From the NCBI GenBank assembly GCA_050744165.1, contig JBOGGN010000167.1, positions 1 to 49,196 of the forward strand: 49,196 nt of DNA, read 5' to 3'. This document shows positions 17,587-25,513 of the stretch, one piece after another. The translations under genes and the position numbers were made by a program. The stretch's first letter is position 1. The number at the start of each line of letters is the position of its first letter. The stretch comes from JBOGGN01 sp050744165 (GTDB lineage: Bacteria; Actinomycetota; Acidimicrobiia; Acidimicrobiales; Palsa-688). The notes under the pieces are model-generated. The model was given only the letters and a program-made list of their open reading frames with translations, was not told the origin of the DNA and did no database searches.

Positions 17587-19212
17587 GTGCCCCAAGGCGC
17601 CAGCCGGACCATAGCCGGCTCGGTCGCCGAGGCGCTGGGGGAGATCGGCCTCCCGATGCCGCTCGCCGAGCTGGCCGCCCGCCCGTGGGACGTGATCGTC
17701 GTCGGCGGCGGCCACAACGGCCTGGCCGCCGCCGCCTACCTGGCGCGGGCGGGGCGGCGCACTCTGGTGCTCGAGCGACGTGAGCGGCTGGGCGGGGCGT
17801 GCACGCTGGAGCGCCCCTTTTCCAACCCCGACTACCTGATCAGCCCTTGCGCCTACCTGGTGGGGCTGCTGCACCCGATCGTGATCGAGGAGCTGGGCCT
17901 GGCCCGGCGGGGGTACCGGGTGTTCCCCTGCGACCCCAGCCAGTGGACGCCGTTCCTCGATGGTTCGTCGTTCACGGAGTGGAAGGACCTGGCCCGCACG
18001 GCCGAGTCACTGCGCCGGGTGTCGCCGGAGGATGTCGCCGGCTACCAGGCCTACCAGGACGTGTACCGCCGGATTCGGACCCGGCTGCGGTCGCTCGACC
18101 CCGCCCAGGACACCTGGGTCGGCGAGGCGCCCGACCGTGAGCAGATCGAGGCCCGGCTGAACGGTGACCGGGAGGCGATCGAGGTGGTCTTCGAGTTGTC
18201 GATCGCCGACCTGGTGGAGCGTTACGTGGCCGACGAGCGCATCCGCGCCGCCCTCCACGGCGCTGGGGTGATCGGGACCTGGGCCGGCCCGAGAGACCCG
18301 GGCACCGCCGGGGTGCGGCTGATGCACAACCTGGGCCTGCTCGACGGTTGGGGTTTCGTCGAAGGCGGGATGGGCCGGATCTCCTTCGCCCTGGCCGACG
18401 CCGCCCTCGAGGCAGGGGCGGTGCTGGCGTGCGGGGTGCCGGTGGGCGCCATCGAGCCGGGGATCGGCGTCCGCACCGAGGACGGGACGCGGTTGCGGGC
18501 GGCGGCGGTGGTCAGCAACGCCGACCCGCACCGCACGCTCGGCCTTTTGGCGCCGTCGGACGTTTCGGTCCCCTGGAGGCAGCGCGTCGATGGGTGGGAT
18601 GTGCGTAGCCCCGTCCTCAAGCTGAACTGCGGGCTGCGGCGCCTACCCCGCTTCACGGCGGCACCCGCCGGAGCCGAGGGCGACGCCATCTACCGAGCCA
18701 TGGTGGTGCTGTCGACGGGCATCGACGACACCCAGGCGGCCTTCGCCAGCGCCACCCGTGGCGAGGTCGCGCCCGACTGGTGCGAGCTGTACTTCCAGAC
18801 CGCCCATGACCCGACCGTCGCCCCGCCCGGGCGCCACGTGATGAGCGTCTTCGCCCAGTACGCCCCCTACCGCCTGGCTGCCGGCGACTGGAACAGCCGG
18901 CGTGACGAGGTCGCCCGGCAGTTGCTGGCGCGCATCGCGACCTGGGCGCCCGACGTGGCCGACTGCGTAGAGCACTGGGAGTTGCTGGCCCCACCCGATG
19001 TCGAGGCCCGCATCGGGCTCACCGGCGGCCACATCTTCCAGGGTTCTTGCCTGCCCGAGCAGATGTGGGACCGGCGGATGCCGGCCCGGACACCGATCGA
19101 GGGCCTCTACCTGTGCGGCGCCGCCACCCATCCCGGGGGCAGCGTCATCGGGGTCAACGGTCGCAACGCAGCCATGGCGGTGCTGGCCGACCTCGACCGG
19201 CCACGTCGCTGA
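17587..19212 (+). CDS. FAD-dependent oxidoreductase, phytoene desaturase/PYROXD2-like
   Basis: The 541-residue protein has the dinucleotide-binding motif DVIVVGGGHNGLAAAAYLAR near residues 35-54 with a charged residue ending strand 2 (LVLERRERLGGACT), and the C-terminal FAD-binding signature LYLCGAATHPGGSVIGVNGRNA. This is the arrangement of the phytoene-desaturase/amine-oxidase superfamily, and the GGACTLERPFSNPDYLISPCAYLVG region is typical of the PYROXD2-like branch whose substrates are mostly undefined. No crtB, crtE or other carotenoid genes lie nearby, so a carotenoid role is not supported. GTG start at 17587. Confidence 0.8.
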   Translation: MPQGASRTIAGSVAEALGEIGLPMPLAELAARPWDVIVVGGGHNGLAAAAYLARAGRRTLVLERRERLGGACTLERPFSNPDYLISPCAYLVGLLHPIVIEELGLARRGYRVFPCDPSQWTPFLDGSSFTEWKDLARTAESLRRVSPEDVAGYQAYQDVYRRIRTRLRSLDPAQDTWVGEAPDREQIEARLNGDREAIEVVFELSIADLVERYVADERIRAALHGAGVIGTWAGPRDPGTAGVRLMHNLGLLDGWGFVEGGMGRISFALADAALEAGAVLACGVPVGAIEPGIGVRTEDGTRLRAAAVVSNADPHRTLGLLAPSDVSVPWRQRVDGWDVRSPVLKLNCGLRRLPRFTAAPAGAEGDAIYRAMVVLSTGIDDTQAAFASATRGEVAPDWCELYFQTAHDPTVAPPGRHVMSVFAQYAPYRLAAGDWNSRRDEVARQLLARIATWAPDVADCVEHWELLAPPDVEARIGLTGGHIFQGSCLPEQMWDRRMPARTPIEGLYLCGAATHPGGSVIGVNGRNAAMAVLADLDRPRR

Positions 19213-19291
19213 CCAAGGCCGGCGCGCGGCCGGCCCGGGGCCACGACGGCCGAATGTCGCCAAACCCCCGGGCACGTGTAAAGGTTGAGCG

Positions 19292-19999
19292 ATGCCCACT
19301 GGAGAGCACCATGAAGACGAGGCCGGCGGCGAAGGGAGCCCCTGCCACGTCGGCGTCCTGGGCGGGACTGGGCCCGCCGGCCAGGGCCTCGCGGCCCGCC
19401 TGGCGTCGGTCGGCGTAAAGGTCACCGTCGGGTCCCGCTCGCACGATCGGGCGGCGGAGTGCTGCACCAAGCTGACTCAGCAGTGGGCCTCCCGAGGGCT
19501 CGAGGTCATCCCCGGTGACAACGCCGCGGCGGCGGAAGCCGACCTGGTCGTGGTGGCCACCCCGTGGGAGGCCGCCGCCCCCACCGTGAGCGCCCTCAAA
19601 TCGCAGCTCGACGGCAAGGTCGTGCTGTCCATGGCAAACGCCCTGACGCTGGTGGGCAACGAGTTCGTCCCCCTGATCCCGCCCCGAGGCTCGGTCGCCG
19701 CGTGGATCCAGGCCGCGGTGCCCTCGGCCCGTGTGGCCGCCGCCCTCCACCACGTCCCGGCCCGGGAACTGGCCGAGCTCGACCACGAGCTCAACGCGGA
19801 CGTGCTGGTGTGTTCCGACCACCCCGACGCCAAGGCCGCCGTCAGCCGGTTGATTGCCCGCATGCCCGGACTGCGACCTCTCGACGCGGGCGCGCTGGCC
19901 AGCGCCTCGGCCATCGAGGCGCTGACGCCGGTACTCCTGCAGATCAACCGCCGCTACCGGACCCGCGCCTCCATCCGGCTGACCAACATCGACCTCTGA
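19292..19999 (+). CDS. npdG: NADPH-dependent F420 reductase (F420H2:NADP oxidoreductase)
   Basis: This enzyme passes hydride between NADP(H) and coenzyme F420. After an 18-residue hydrophilic leader, the NADP-binding motif VGVLGGTGPAGQGLAARLAS appears, followed by VGSRS (phosphate-binding Ser/Arg), DLVVVATPWEAA, VAALHHVPARELAEL and the C-terminal ASAIEALTPVLLQINRRY, all landmarks of this family. The 235-residue length is normal. F420 dependence is typical of actinobacteria and archaea. Its stop TGA forms the first bases of a 20-bp tandem duplication at the start of mshC. Confidence 0.88.
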   Translation: MPTGEHHEDEAGGEGSPCHVGVLGGTGPAGQGLAARLASVGVKVTVGSRSHDRAAECCTKLTQQWASRGLEVIPGDNAAAAEADLVVVATPWEAAAPTVSALKSQLDGKVVLSMANALTLVGNEFVPLIPPRGSVAAWIQAAVPSARVAAALHHVPARELAELDHELNADVLVCSDHPDAKAAVSRLIARMPGLRPLDAGALASASAIEALTPVLLQINRRYRTRASIRLTNIDL

Positions 20000-20036
20000 C
20001 GATGAGGCGGTACGAGTGACGATGAGGCTGTACGAG
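19997..20036 (+). repeat. Tandem 20-bp duplication spanning the npdG stop and mshC start
   Basis: tgacgatgaggcggtacgag (19997-20016) is followed immediately by a copy differing at one base (ggct for ggcg, 20017-20036). The first copy contains npdG's stop and an ATG that now reads only five codons (Met-Arg-Arg-Tyr-Glu) before TGA; the second contains mshC's in-frame ATG at 20022. Confidence 0.95.
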
Positions 20037-21134
20037 ACGTCGCGGCGCCGGGTCGTGGCCTTCGAACCGGGCCCGGTCGTCACCATGTACACCTGCGGCA
20101 TCACCCCCTACGACGCCGCCCACTTGGGCCACGCCGCCACCTACCTGGCCTACGACCTCCTGCAACGGCGGCTCCGGGACCTTGGGCACGTGACCCAGTG
20201 CGTCCGAAATGTGACCGACGTCGACGACGACATCCTCCGCAAGGCCGGGGAACTCGGCGTCAACTACCTCGACCTGGCGGCCGAGGAAATGGCCCGCTTC
20301 GACAACGACATGAAGGCCCTCGGTCTCATCCCGGCCTGGAGCGAACCCCGGGCCACATCGGCCATCCCCGACATCCTGGGGTTCATTGGCATGGTCCTCG
20401 ACACTGGACACGCCTACCAGGCGGGGGGCGCGGTGTACTTCAGCGTCGGGTCGTTTCCCCAGTTCGGCGGCGTCAGCCACCTCGACCGGCCCACGATGCT
20501 GAAGCTGGCCGCCGAACGCGGCGGCAACCCCGACGACCCGAACAAGGCCGACCCGCTCGACTTCGTTCTTTGGCAGCCATCGGCCCCGGGCGAGCCGGAA
20601 TGGGAGTCGCTCTGGGGCCCGGGCCGCCCCGGGTGGCACATCGAGTGCTCGACGCTGGCGCTGCGCGAGTTGGGCACGACCGTCGACCTGCACGGCGGTG
20701 GCAGCGACTTGATCTTCCCCCACCACGAGTGCGAGGCGGCTCAGTCCGAGGCCGCGACCGGCTCGCCGTTCGTGCGGCACTGGATGCACGTAGGGATGGT
20801 CCGCCTGGGCGGGACCAAGATGTCCAAGTCGCTCGGCAACCTCGTCTTCGTCAGCGAGCTGCTGAAGGACTGGGAGCCGGCGGTCATCCGCCTGGCCGTC
20901 ATCAACCAGCACTACCGCTCCGACTGGGACTGGCAGGACGCTCTCTTGGCCACTGCCGCCCGTCGCTACGAGGCCTGGCAGGCAACCGGCGCCGGCGATG
21001 GGGCGCTGGACGAGGTGCGGGCGGCCCTCGACGACGACCTCGACACCCCCGCAGCGCTGGCTGCCATCGACCGGGCCGCGGCAGCAGGGTCAGGAGTGTC
21101 GGCTGCCGCCGCCCTACTCGGCGTCGAGTTGTGA
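20016..21134 (+). CDS. mshC: Mycothiol ligase MshC (L-cysteine:GlcN-Ins ligase)
   Basis: MshC joins cysteine to glucosaminyl-inositol in mycothiol synthesis and is a paralogue of cysteinyl-tRNA synthetase. MshC-type motifs decide the call: MYTCGITPYDAAHLGHAATY (CysRS usually has CGPTVYD), AERGGNPDDPNKADPLDFVLW, GRPGWHIECSTLAL, the zinc/metal-region HGGGSDLIFPHHECE, and the adenylation loop TKMSKSLGN. It stops after about 370 residues with AAALLGVEL, lacking the anticodon-binding domain of CysRS (usually about 460 residues). Start: GTG at 20016 has a GAGG eight bases upstream; the in-frame ATG at 20022 is the alternative. Its stop overlaps the HIT gene start (GTGA). Confidence 0.85.
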   Translation: MTMRLYETSRRRVVAFEPGPVVTMYTCGITPYDAAHLGHAATYLAYDLLQRRLRDLGHVTQCVRNVTDVDDDILRKAGELGVNYLDLAAEEMARFDNDMKALGLIPAWSEPRATSAIPDILGFIGMVLDTGHAYQAGGAVYFSVGSFPQFGGVSHLDRPTMLKLAAERGGNPDDPNKADPLDFVLWQPSAPGEPEWESLWGPGRPGWHIECSTLALRELGTTVDLHGGGSDLIFPHHECEAAQSEAATGSPFVRHWMHVGMVRLGGTKMSKSLGNLVFVSELLKDWEPAVIRLAVINQHYRSDWDWQDALLATAARRYEAWQATGAGDGALDEVRAALDDDLDTPAALAAIDRAAAAGSGVSAAAALLGVEL

Positions 21135-21661
21135 CCACGACCGGGCGGGCGGCGCTGGACCGGCTATGGGCCGGCTGGCGCAGCGAGTTCGTGTCGAGCG
21201 CCGCCGCCGGCGCTGACAGCGGGGATGGCGCCTGCGTTTTTTGCGCCATCCTGGCCAGCGGCCTGCCCGACGAGGAAACCCACATCCTCTGGCGTCACCC
21301 GAGCGGCCTGGTCGTCGCCATCCTCAACGCCTACCCCTACACCAGCGGTCACCTGATGGTGATGCCGACCCGCCACGTGGGCGACCTTGAGGCGCTGACC
21401 GCCGACGAGTCGGCCGCCCTGTGGCTCGGGGTGACCGACGCCGTGATCGCCTTGAAGCAGGTGTACCGGCCCGACGCCTTGAACCTGGGCGCCAACCTGG
21501 GCCGCGCCGCGGGCGCCGGCATCCCCGGCCACTTCCACCTCCACGTGGTCCCCCGCTGGAACGGCGACACCAACTTCATGACCACCGTCGCCGACGCCCG
21601 GGTCCTGCCAGAGGCCCTGTCGGACAGCGGCCGGCGAATTTCCGCAGCCTGGCCCACGTAG
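21131..21661 (+). CDS. HIT-domain Ap4A phosphorylase-like protein
   Basis: The 176-residue product contains CVFCAILAS, a Cys-x2-Cys as in actinobacterial homologues, NAYPYTSGHLMVMPTRHV, and the histidine triad GHFHLHVVPRWNGDTNFM near the C-terminus; the middle histidine is the nucleotidyl-accepting residue. The closest known relative by motif is the mycobacterial Ap4A phosphorylase that sits beside pgsA and patA, consistent with the neighbourhood here. The GTG start at 21131 overlaps the mshC stop by four bases, and the next gene starts 15 bp after its stop. Confidence 0.9.
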   Translation: MTTTGRAALDRLWAGWRSEFVSSAAAGADSGDGACVFCAILASGLPDEETHILWRHPSGLVVAILNAYPYTSGHLMVMPTRHVGDLEALTADESAALWLGVTDAVIALKQVYRPDALNLGANLGRAAGAGIPGHFHLHVVPRWNGDTNFMTTVADARVLPEALSDSGRRISAAWPT

Positions 21662-21676
21662 GCTCCTCCGGCGACG

Positions 21677-22357
21677 ATGCCTGACGAGCTTGAAAACGGT
21701 GGGAAAATGCCTCCCTCCACCGACAACGAGTCCCCCGAGGGGTCAGAGCCCTCGGAGAGCTCGGTCGACGAGGCCTCGGGGAGTTCGGTCGACGAGCACC
21801 GCGACGAGCCCTCGGAGAGCTCGGTCGACGTGCCCTCGGCGAGCTCGGGTGACGAGCCCTCGGAGAGCTCGGTTGACGAGCACCGCGACGAGTTGCCGGC
21901 CGACCTGGACCCGAGCCGCTACGTCGGGCCCTACATGTTCCCCAACAACAACCGGCGCCGCTTCACCGGCCTGATCTGCGCTGCCGTCGGGGTGATCTGC
22001 GTCCTTCTCTACGTGGTGCGGGGCGACGGAGTGCTGGTCAACCGGGGCGTGTTCCTGGGGGGCCTGCTGCTGCTGGCCCTGGCGTGCTACCAGTTCGCCT
22101 CTGGAGTGACCCTGCAGGTGAACGAAACCGACGCCCTGGTGGCGGCGACCAAGTCGGTGGGGTTCTCCGTCGGCCACGCCTCGGCGCAGCTCAGCTGGCG
22201 CGGCCTGATCTCGCACCCGACCTGGCGCATCCTCTTGTATTCAGCCGACGAACCACCGAGCAAACGGGCCCTGATCCTGGTTGACGGGGTGGCGGGCACC
22301 GTCGGCGACCGGCTCATCGAGGACAACCCCGAAGACTGGTCCTCGCTCGACCGCTGA
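21677..22357 (+). CDS. Two-TM membrane protein with acidic serine-rich repeat N-terminus
   Basis: 226 residues. The first 75 are Glu/Asp/Ser-rich with near-repeats of EPSESSVDEHRDE, encoded by recurring gagccctcggagagctcg blocks between 21746 and 21890. Then SRYVGPYMFPNNNRRRFTG leads into two TM helices (GLICAAVGVICVLLYVV and GVFLGGLLLLALACYQFA), followed by a 75-residue soluble domain rich in beta-prone segments (VTLQVNETDALVAATKSVG, WRILLYSADEPPSKRALILV). A membrane protein commonly follows the HIT gene in this locus in actinobacteria; function unknown. Its last 117 bp overlap the end of the convergent PAP2 gene. Confidence 0.75.
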   Translation: MPDELENGGKMPPSTDNESPEGSEPSESSVDEASGSSVDEHRDEPSESSVDVPSASSGDEPSESSVDEHRDELPADLDPSRYVGPYMFPNNNRRRFTGLICAAVGVICVLLYVVRGDGVLVNRGVFLGGLLLLALACYQFASGVTLQVNETDALVAATKSVGFSVGHASAQLSWRGLISHPTWRILLYSADEPPSKRALILVDGVAGTVGDRLIEDNPEDWSSLDR

Positions 22358-23305
22358 CGAACCCGCGGCGGCCACCATCGTCGGGTCACCAGCCGGCTTC
22401 CCCGGGTGGGCAATGCCGACATTCAGGCGGGGATTTTCCAACCCTCTGGTGTCTGCGGGGCCCTCCCGGACGCCGATCCCGATGGGAACGTCCCCTGGAG
22501 TGTCCGGCGGGTCCGCTGCGGTGCCGACTTCCAGGTGGCGGCCGTAGGCCTTGGCGGAGATCAAGGTGGCGACGACGCAAATGCCGGCGACGACGATTGC
22601 GTCGGCCCAGTAGTGGTTGCCGGTCACCACGACCGCCAACGTGGTGACCGCTGGAAACGCCGCCGCCAGCCACCGCCACTTGCTGGTCGACGCCCAGATC
22701 ACGGCGCCGGCCACACAGAGGGCCCAGCCGACATGCAGTGACGGCATGGCGGCGAGCTGGTCGAGGCCTGGGGCCCCCTTCTGGTACACGCTGGGCCCGA
22801 ACACGGCGGCGGTGTCGACGATGTTCAGGTTGGCCAGGAGACGTGGCGGCGCCACCGGGAACAGCTGGATGGCGAGGCTGGCGCCGGTGACGATCGCCAC
22901 CACGGTGCGCACGGGGGGGTAGCGGTCCCGATGCCGGACGAACAGCCAGATCAAGCACACTCCGAGGGCGGGGACGTGGACGAAGAAATAGAAGTAGTTG
23001 AAGAACTTGAGCCAGGCGTGGTGCGGAAGGACCAGGGCCTGCAGCCACCGTTCGCTGGGCAGGTGGAGCGCCCGCTCCCACTTCCAGAGGTCCTGGCCAC
23101 GGGTCCCGGCGACGCTGGTGCGGCCGATCGACCACGCCCCGGCGTACTGCCAGAGGCCGTAGAGCAGCAGGATGAAGGTCAGCTCCTTGGCCCACGGCTG
23201 GACTGCCTTGGCCCACCGGCGGGCCGACCGGCCGAGCAGCGCCCACCCGGTGGCGGTGACCGCGGCCAGGTCCGCCGCGTCCTGCCACGGAAGCCAACCC
23301 AACAT
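22241..23305 (-). CDS. PAP2-superfamily membrane phosphatase/phosphotransferase
   Basis: Starting at MLGWLPWQDAADL, the protein has about six TM helices and the PAP2 catalytic motifs FPVAPPRLLANLNIV, AAMPSLHVGWALCV and VVTGNHYWADAIVV (catalytic His residues in the last two). The APPR...SLH...H-x3-D pattern resembles the AUR1/PAP2_3 branch, whose members handle inositol phospho-lipids or lipid phosphates. The frame is open further upstream to 23443 but that part is Thr/Cys/Arg noise overlapping fusA2. The last 60 residues are Pro/Gly-rich and extend antisense across the neighbouring gene's 3' end. Placed among PI-lipid genes, a lipid substrate is plausible but inferred. Confidence 0.82.
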   Translation of the reverse strand: MLGWLPWQDAADLAAVTATGWALLGRSARRWAKAVQPWAKELTFILLLYGLWQYAGAWSIGRTSVAGTRGQDLWKWERALHLPSERWLQALVLPHHAWLKFFNYFYFFVHVPALGVCLIWLFVRHRDRYPPVRTVVAIVTGASLAIQLFPVAPPRLLANLNIVDTAAVFGPSVYQKGAPGLDQLAAMPSLHVGWALCVAGAVIWASTSKWRWLAAAFPAVTTLAVVVTGNHYWADAIVVAGICVVATLISAKAYGRHLEVGTAADPPDTPGDVPIGIGVREGPADTRGLENPRLNVGIAHPGKPAGDPTMVAAAGSSAVERGPVFGVVLDEPVADGARHPVNQDQGPFARWFVG

Positions 23306-23318
23306 GCAGCCTGATCGA

Positions 23319-25385
23319 TCAGGACGAGCTGGCAGTGTCCCGGCGCACCTTGTCGTACAGGTGCTGCGGCAGCGGGTCGTAGTGGTCGTGCTCGACGCTG
23401 AAGCGGCCCCGGCCACCGGTGATGGAGCGCAGATCGATGGCATAGCGGAGCAACTCCGAGGTTGGCACCTGGGCCGTGATCAGCGACTCGCCGTCCTCGC
23501 CCTGCTCGGTCCCCTGCACCCGCCCCCGCCGGGAGTTGAGGTCGCCCATAACGTCACCCTGGTAGGACGGCGGCACGGTGACTTCAAGCAACGAAATGGG
23601 TTCCAGCAGCACTGGGCCGGCCTTGGCCATGGCGTCGCGAAAGCCGATGGAGCCCGCCATCTTGAAGCTCATCTCGGAGCTGTCGACCGGGTGGTACTTG
23701 CCGTCGTAGCAGGTGACCTTGACGTCCACCACCTGGTCGCCGAAAACCCCGCTGCGCTCCATCGTCTCCTCCACCCCCTTCTGGACGGCAGGGATGAACT
23801 GGCGAGGGATGGCGCCACCGACGATCTGGTCGACGAACTCGAAACCGCCGCCCCGGGCCAGCGGCTCGACCCGCAACCAGGCGACGCCGAACTGGCCGTG
23901 GCCGCCGGTCTGCTTCTTGTACTTGCCCTCCGCCTCAGACGTGCCGGTGATCGTCTCGCGGTAGGCAACGACGACATCCTCGGTCTCGATCTCGACGCCG
24001 AACTTCCGCGAGAGCCGCTCGGCGGAGATGGTGAGGTGCGCCTCGCCCATCCCCGCGAGCAGGGTCTGGCGGGTTTCATCGTCCCGGCGGACCTGCAGCG
24101 AGGGGTCCTCCTCCTGCAAGCGGTGCAACGCCGTCATCAGCTTGTCCTCGTCGCCCTTGGACTTGGGCCGGATGGCGACCGACAGGATGGGCTTGGGTGC
24201 CTCGGGCCGTCGCACCACCACCGGGGTGCCTCGCGGCGCCAGCGTGTCGCCGGTGACGACGTCGCCGAGCTTGGCGACCGCCGCCAGGTCGCCCGCGGCC
24301 ACTTCAGTGGTGGCGACCTGCTCCTTGCCCCGCAGGGTGAACAGGCCATGCAGTTTCTCGTCTTGATGGGTGCGGGGGTTGGTCAAGATGGCGTCGGGCT
24401 GGATGGTCCCCGACAGCATCTTGAACAGGGAGATCTTGCCGACGTATGGGTCGGCCAGGGTCTTGAAGACCGACGCCAACGGCTGGCCGGCGGGGTCGGG
24501 CTTGACCTCGCGCTCCTCGTCACCGGCCTCGACGGTGACGCCCGGGCGGTCGAGGGGCGAGGGGCCGATCTCGCAGATGAAGGTGGCCAGACGGTCGATG
24601 GCGATGTCCTTGGCCGCGGAGCCGCACAGCACCGGGAACACCTGGGCCGAGGCCACGCCGTGGGCCAGCGTCTCCTCGAGCTCCTTGAAGTCGGGGACGT
24701 CTCCGTCCAGGTAGCGCTCCATCAGGTCGTCATCGGCGACCACGATGCCCTCGACCAGCGAGTCGCGGACCTTGTGCTCCTGGGCCGACATGTCGTCGGG
24801 GATGGCGCCGGTGCTCGCCTGGCCACCGCTGTAGGTGATCCCAGTATCGGTCAGCAGGTCCGCGACGCCGGCGAAGCTGGACTCCTCGCCGATCGGCAGC
24901 TCCAAGGGAGCGATCCCGGCGCCGAAGGTGGCCTGAAGCTGCTCGAGAGTGCGGGAGAAACTGGCCCGTTCCCGGTCCAGCTTGTTGACGAACACGAGGC
25001 GGGGAAGGCCCATCTTGGCCGCCACCTTCCACATCAGTTCCGTCTGGACCTCGACGCCTTCGACGGCGCTGACGACGAAGACCGCCAGGTCGGCGACGCC
25101 GAGAGCCGCCAGGGTGTCGGTAGCGAAGTCGGGGTAGCCAGGGCAGTCGAGCAGGTTGACCTTGTGGTCGTGCCACTCGAATGGCGCCAGGGCGACCGAG
25201 ACCGAGATGTGGCGCTTGGTCTCTTCGGCGTCGAAATCGGTGGTGGTCGTACCGTCCTCGACCCGACCCTTGCGGTTGATGGCACCGGAGGCGAACAGCA
25301 GCGCCTCGGCCAGGGTCGTCTTGCCCGCTCCTCCGTGCCCGATCAGTGCAACATTTCGGATCTTCGACGGAGGAAAGCTCTTCAC
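23319..25385 (-). CDS. fusA2: Elongation factor G-like protein (EF-G2 type GTPase)
   Basis: 688 residues with EF-G domain order. The G domain shows G1 LIGHGGAGKTTLAEALL, G3 LLDCPGYPDF and G4 VFVNKLDRE; G2 is weak (TTTTDFDAEETKR), as in the EF-G-like paralogues. Domains II-V follow, including LDRPGVTVEAGDEE, the GMGEAHLTISAERLSRKFG region and a domain IV with QTGGHGQFGVAWLRVEP. Such paralogues (mycobacterial FusA2 type) are distinct from the main EF-G and are not expected to replace it in translocation; precise role unknown. It is divergent from the pgsA-like gene across 128 bp that must hold both promoters. Confidence 0.9.
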   Translation of the reverse strand: MKSFPPSKIRNVALIGHGGAGKTTLAEALLFASGAINRKGRVEDGTTTTDFDAEETKRHISVSVALAPFEWHDHKVNLLDCPGYPDFATDTLAALGVADLAVFVVSAVEGVEVQTELMWKVAAKMGLPRLVFVNKLDRERASFSRTLEQLQATFGAGIAPLELPIGEESSFAGVADLLTDTGITYSGGQASTGAIPDDMSAQEHKVRDSLVEGIVVADDDLMERYLDGDVPDFKELEETLAHGVASAQVFPVLCGSAAKDIAIDRLATFICEIGPSPLDRPGVTVEAGDEEREVKPDPAGQPLASVFKTLADPYVGKISLFKMLSGTIQPDAILTNPRTHQDEKLHGLFTLRGKEQVATTEVAAGDLAAVAKLGDVVTGDTLAPRGTPVVVRRPEAPKPILSVAIRPKSKGDEDKLMTALHRLQEEDPSLQVRRDDETRQTLLAGMGEAHLTISAERLSRKFGVEIETEDVVVAYRETITGTSEAEGKYKKQTGGHGQFGVAWLRVEPLARGGGFEFVDQIVGGAIPRQFIPAVQKGVEETMERSGVFGDQVVDVKVTCYDGKYHPVDSSEMSFKMAGSIGFRDAMAKAGPVLLEPISLLEVTVPPSYQGDVMGDLNSRRGRVQGTEQGEDGESLITAQVPTSELLRYAIDLRSITGGRGRFSVEHDHYDPLPQHLYDKVRRDTASSS

Positions 25386-25513
25386 CGGTGTCTACCTCGC
25401 TTGGCTCGGGAGGATCAGGGACGTGGGGTTTGGGTACGGTATCTGGGTTCAGACAGCCTAACGGTCGCCGGTGATACGGTGATTGGTAACTTTCGCGAGC
25501 ATCAGGAGTTGGT

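Noticed and set aside
17587..19212. Carotenoid phytoene desaturase (crtI)
   Set aside because: The fold is right, but motifs fit the PYROXD2-like branch better and no carotenoid genes are nearby.
20016..21134. Cysteinyl-tRNA synthetase
   Set aside because: CGITPYD, the AERGG...KADPLD segment and the early C-terminus fit MshC rather than CysRS; a CysRS-like reading remains possible only with low likelihood.
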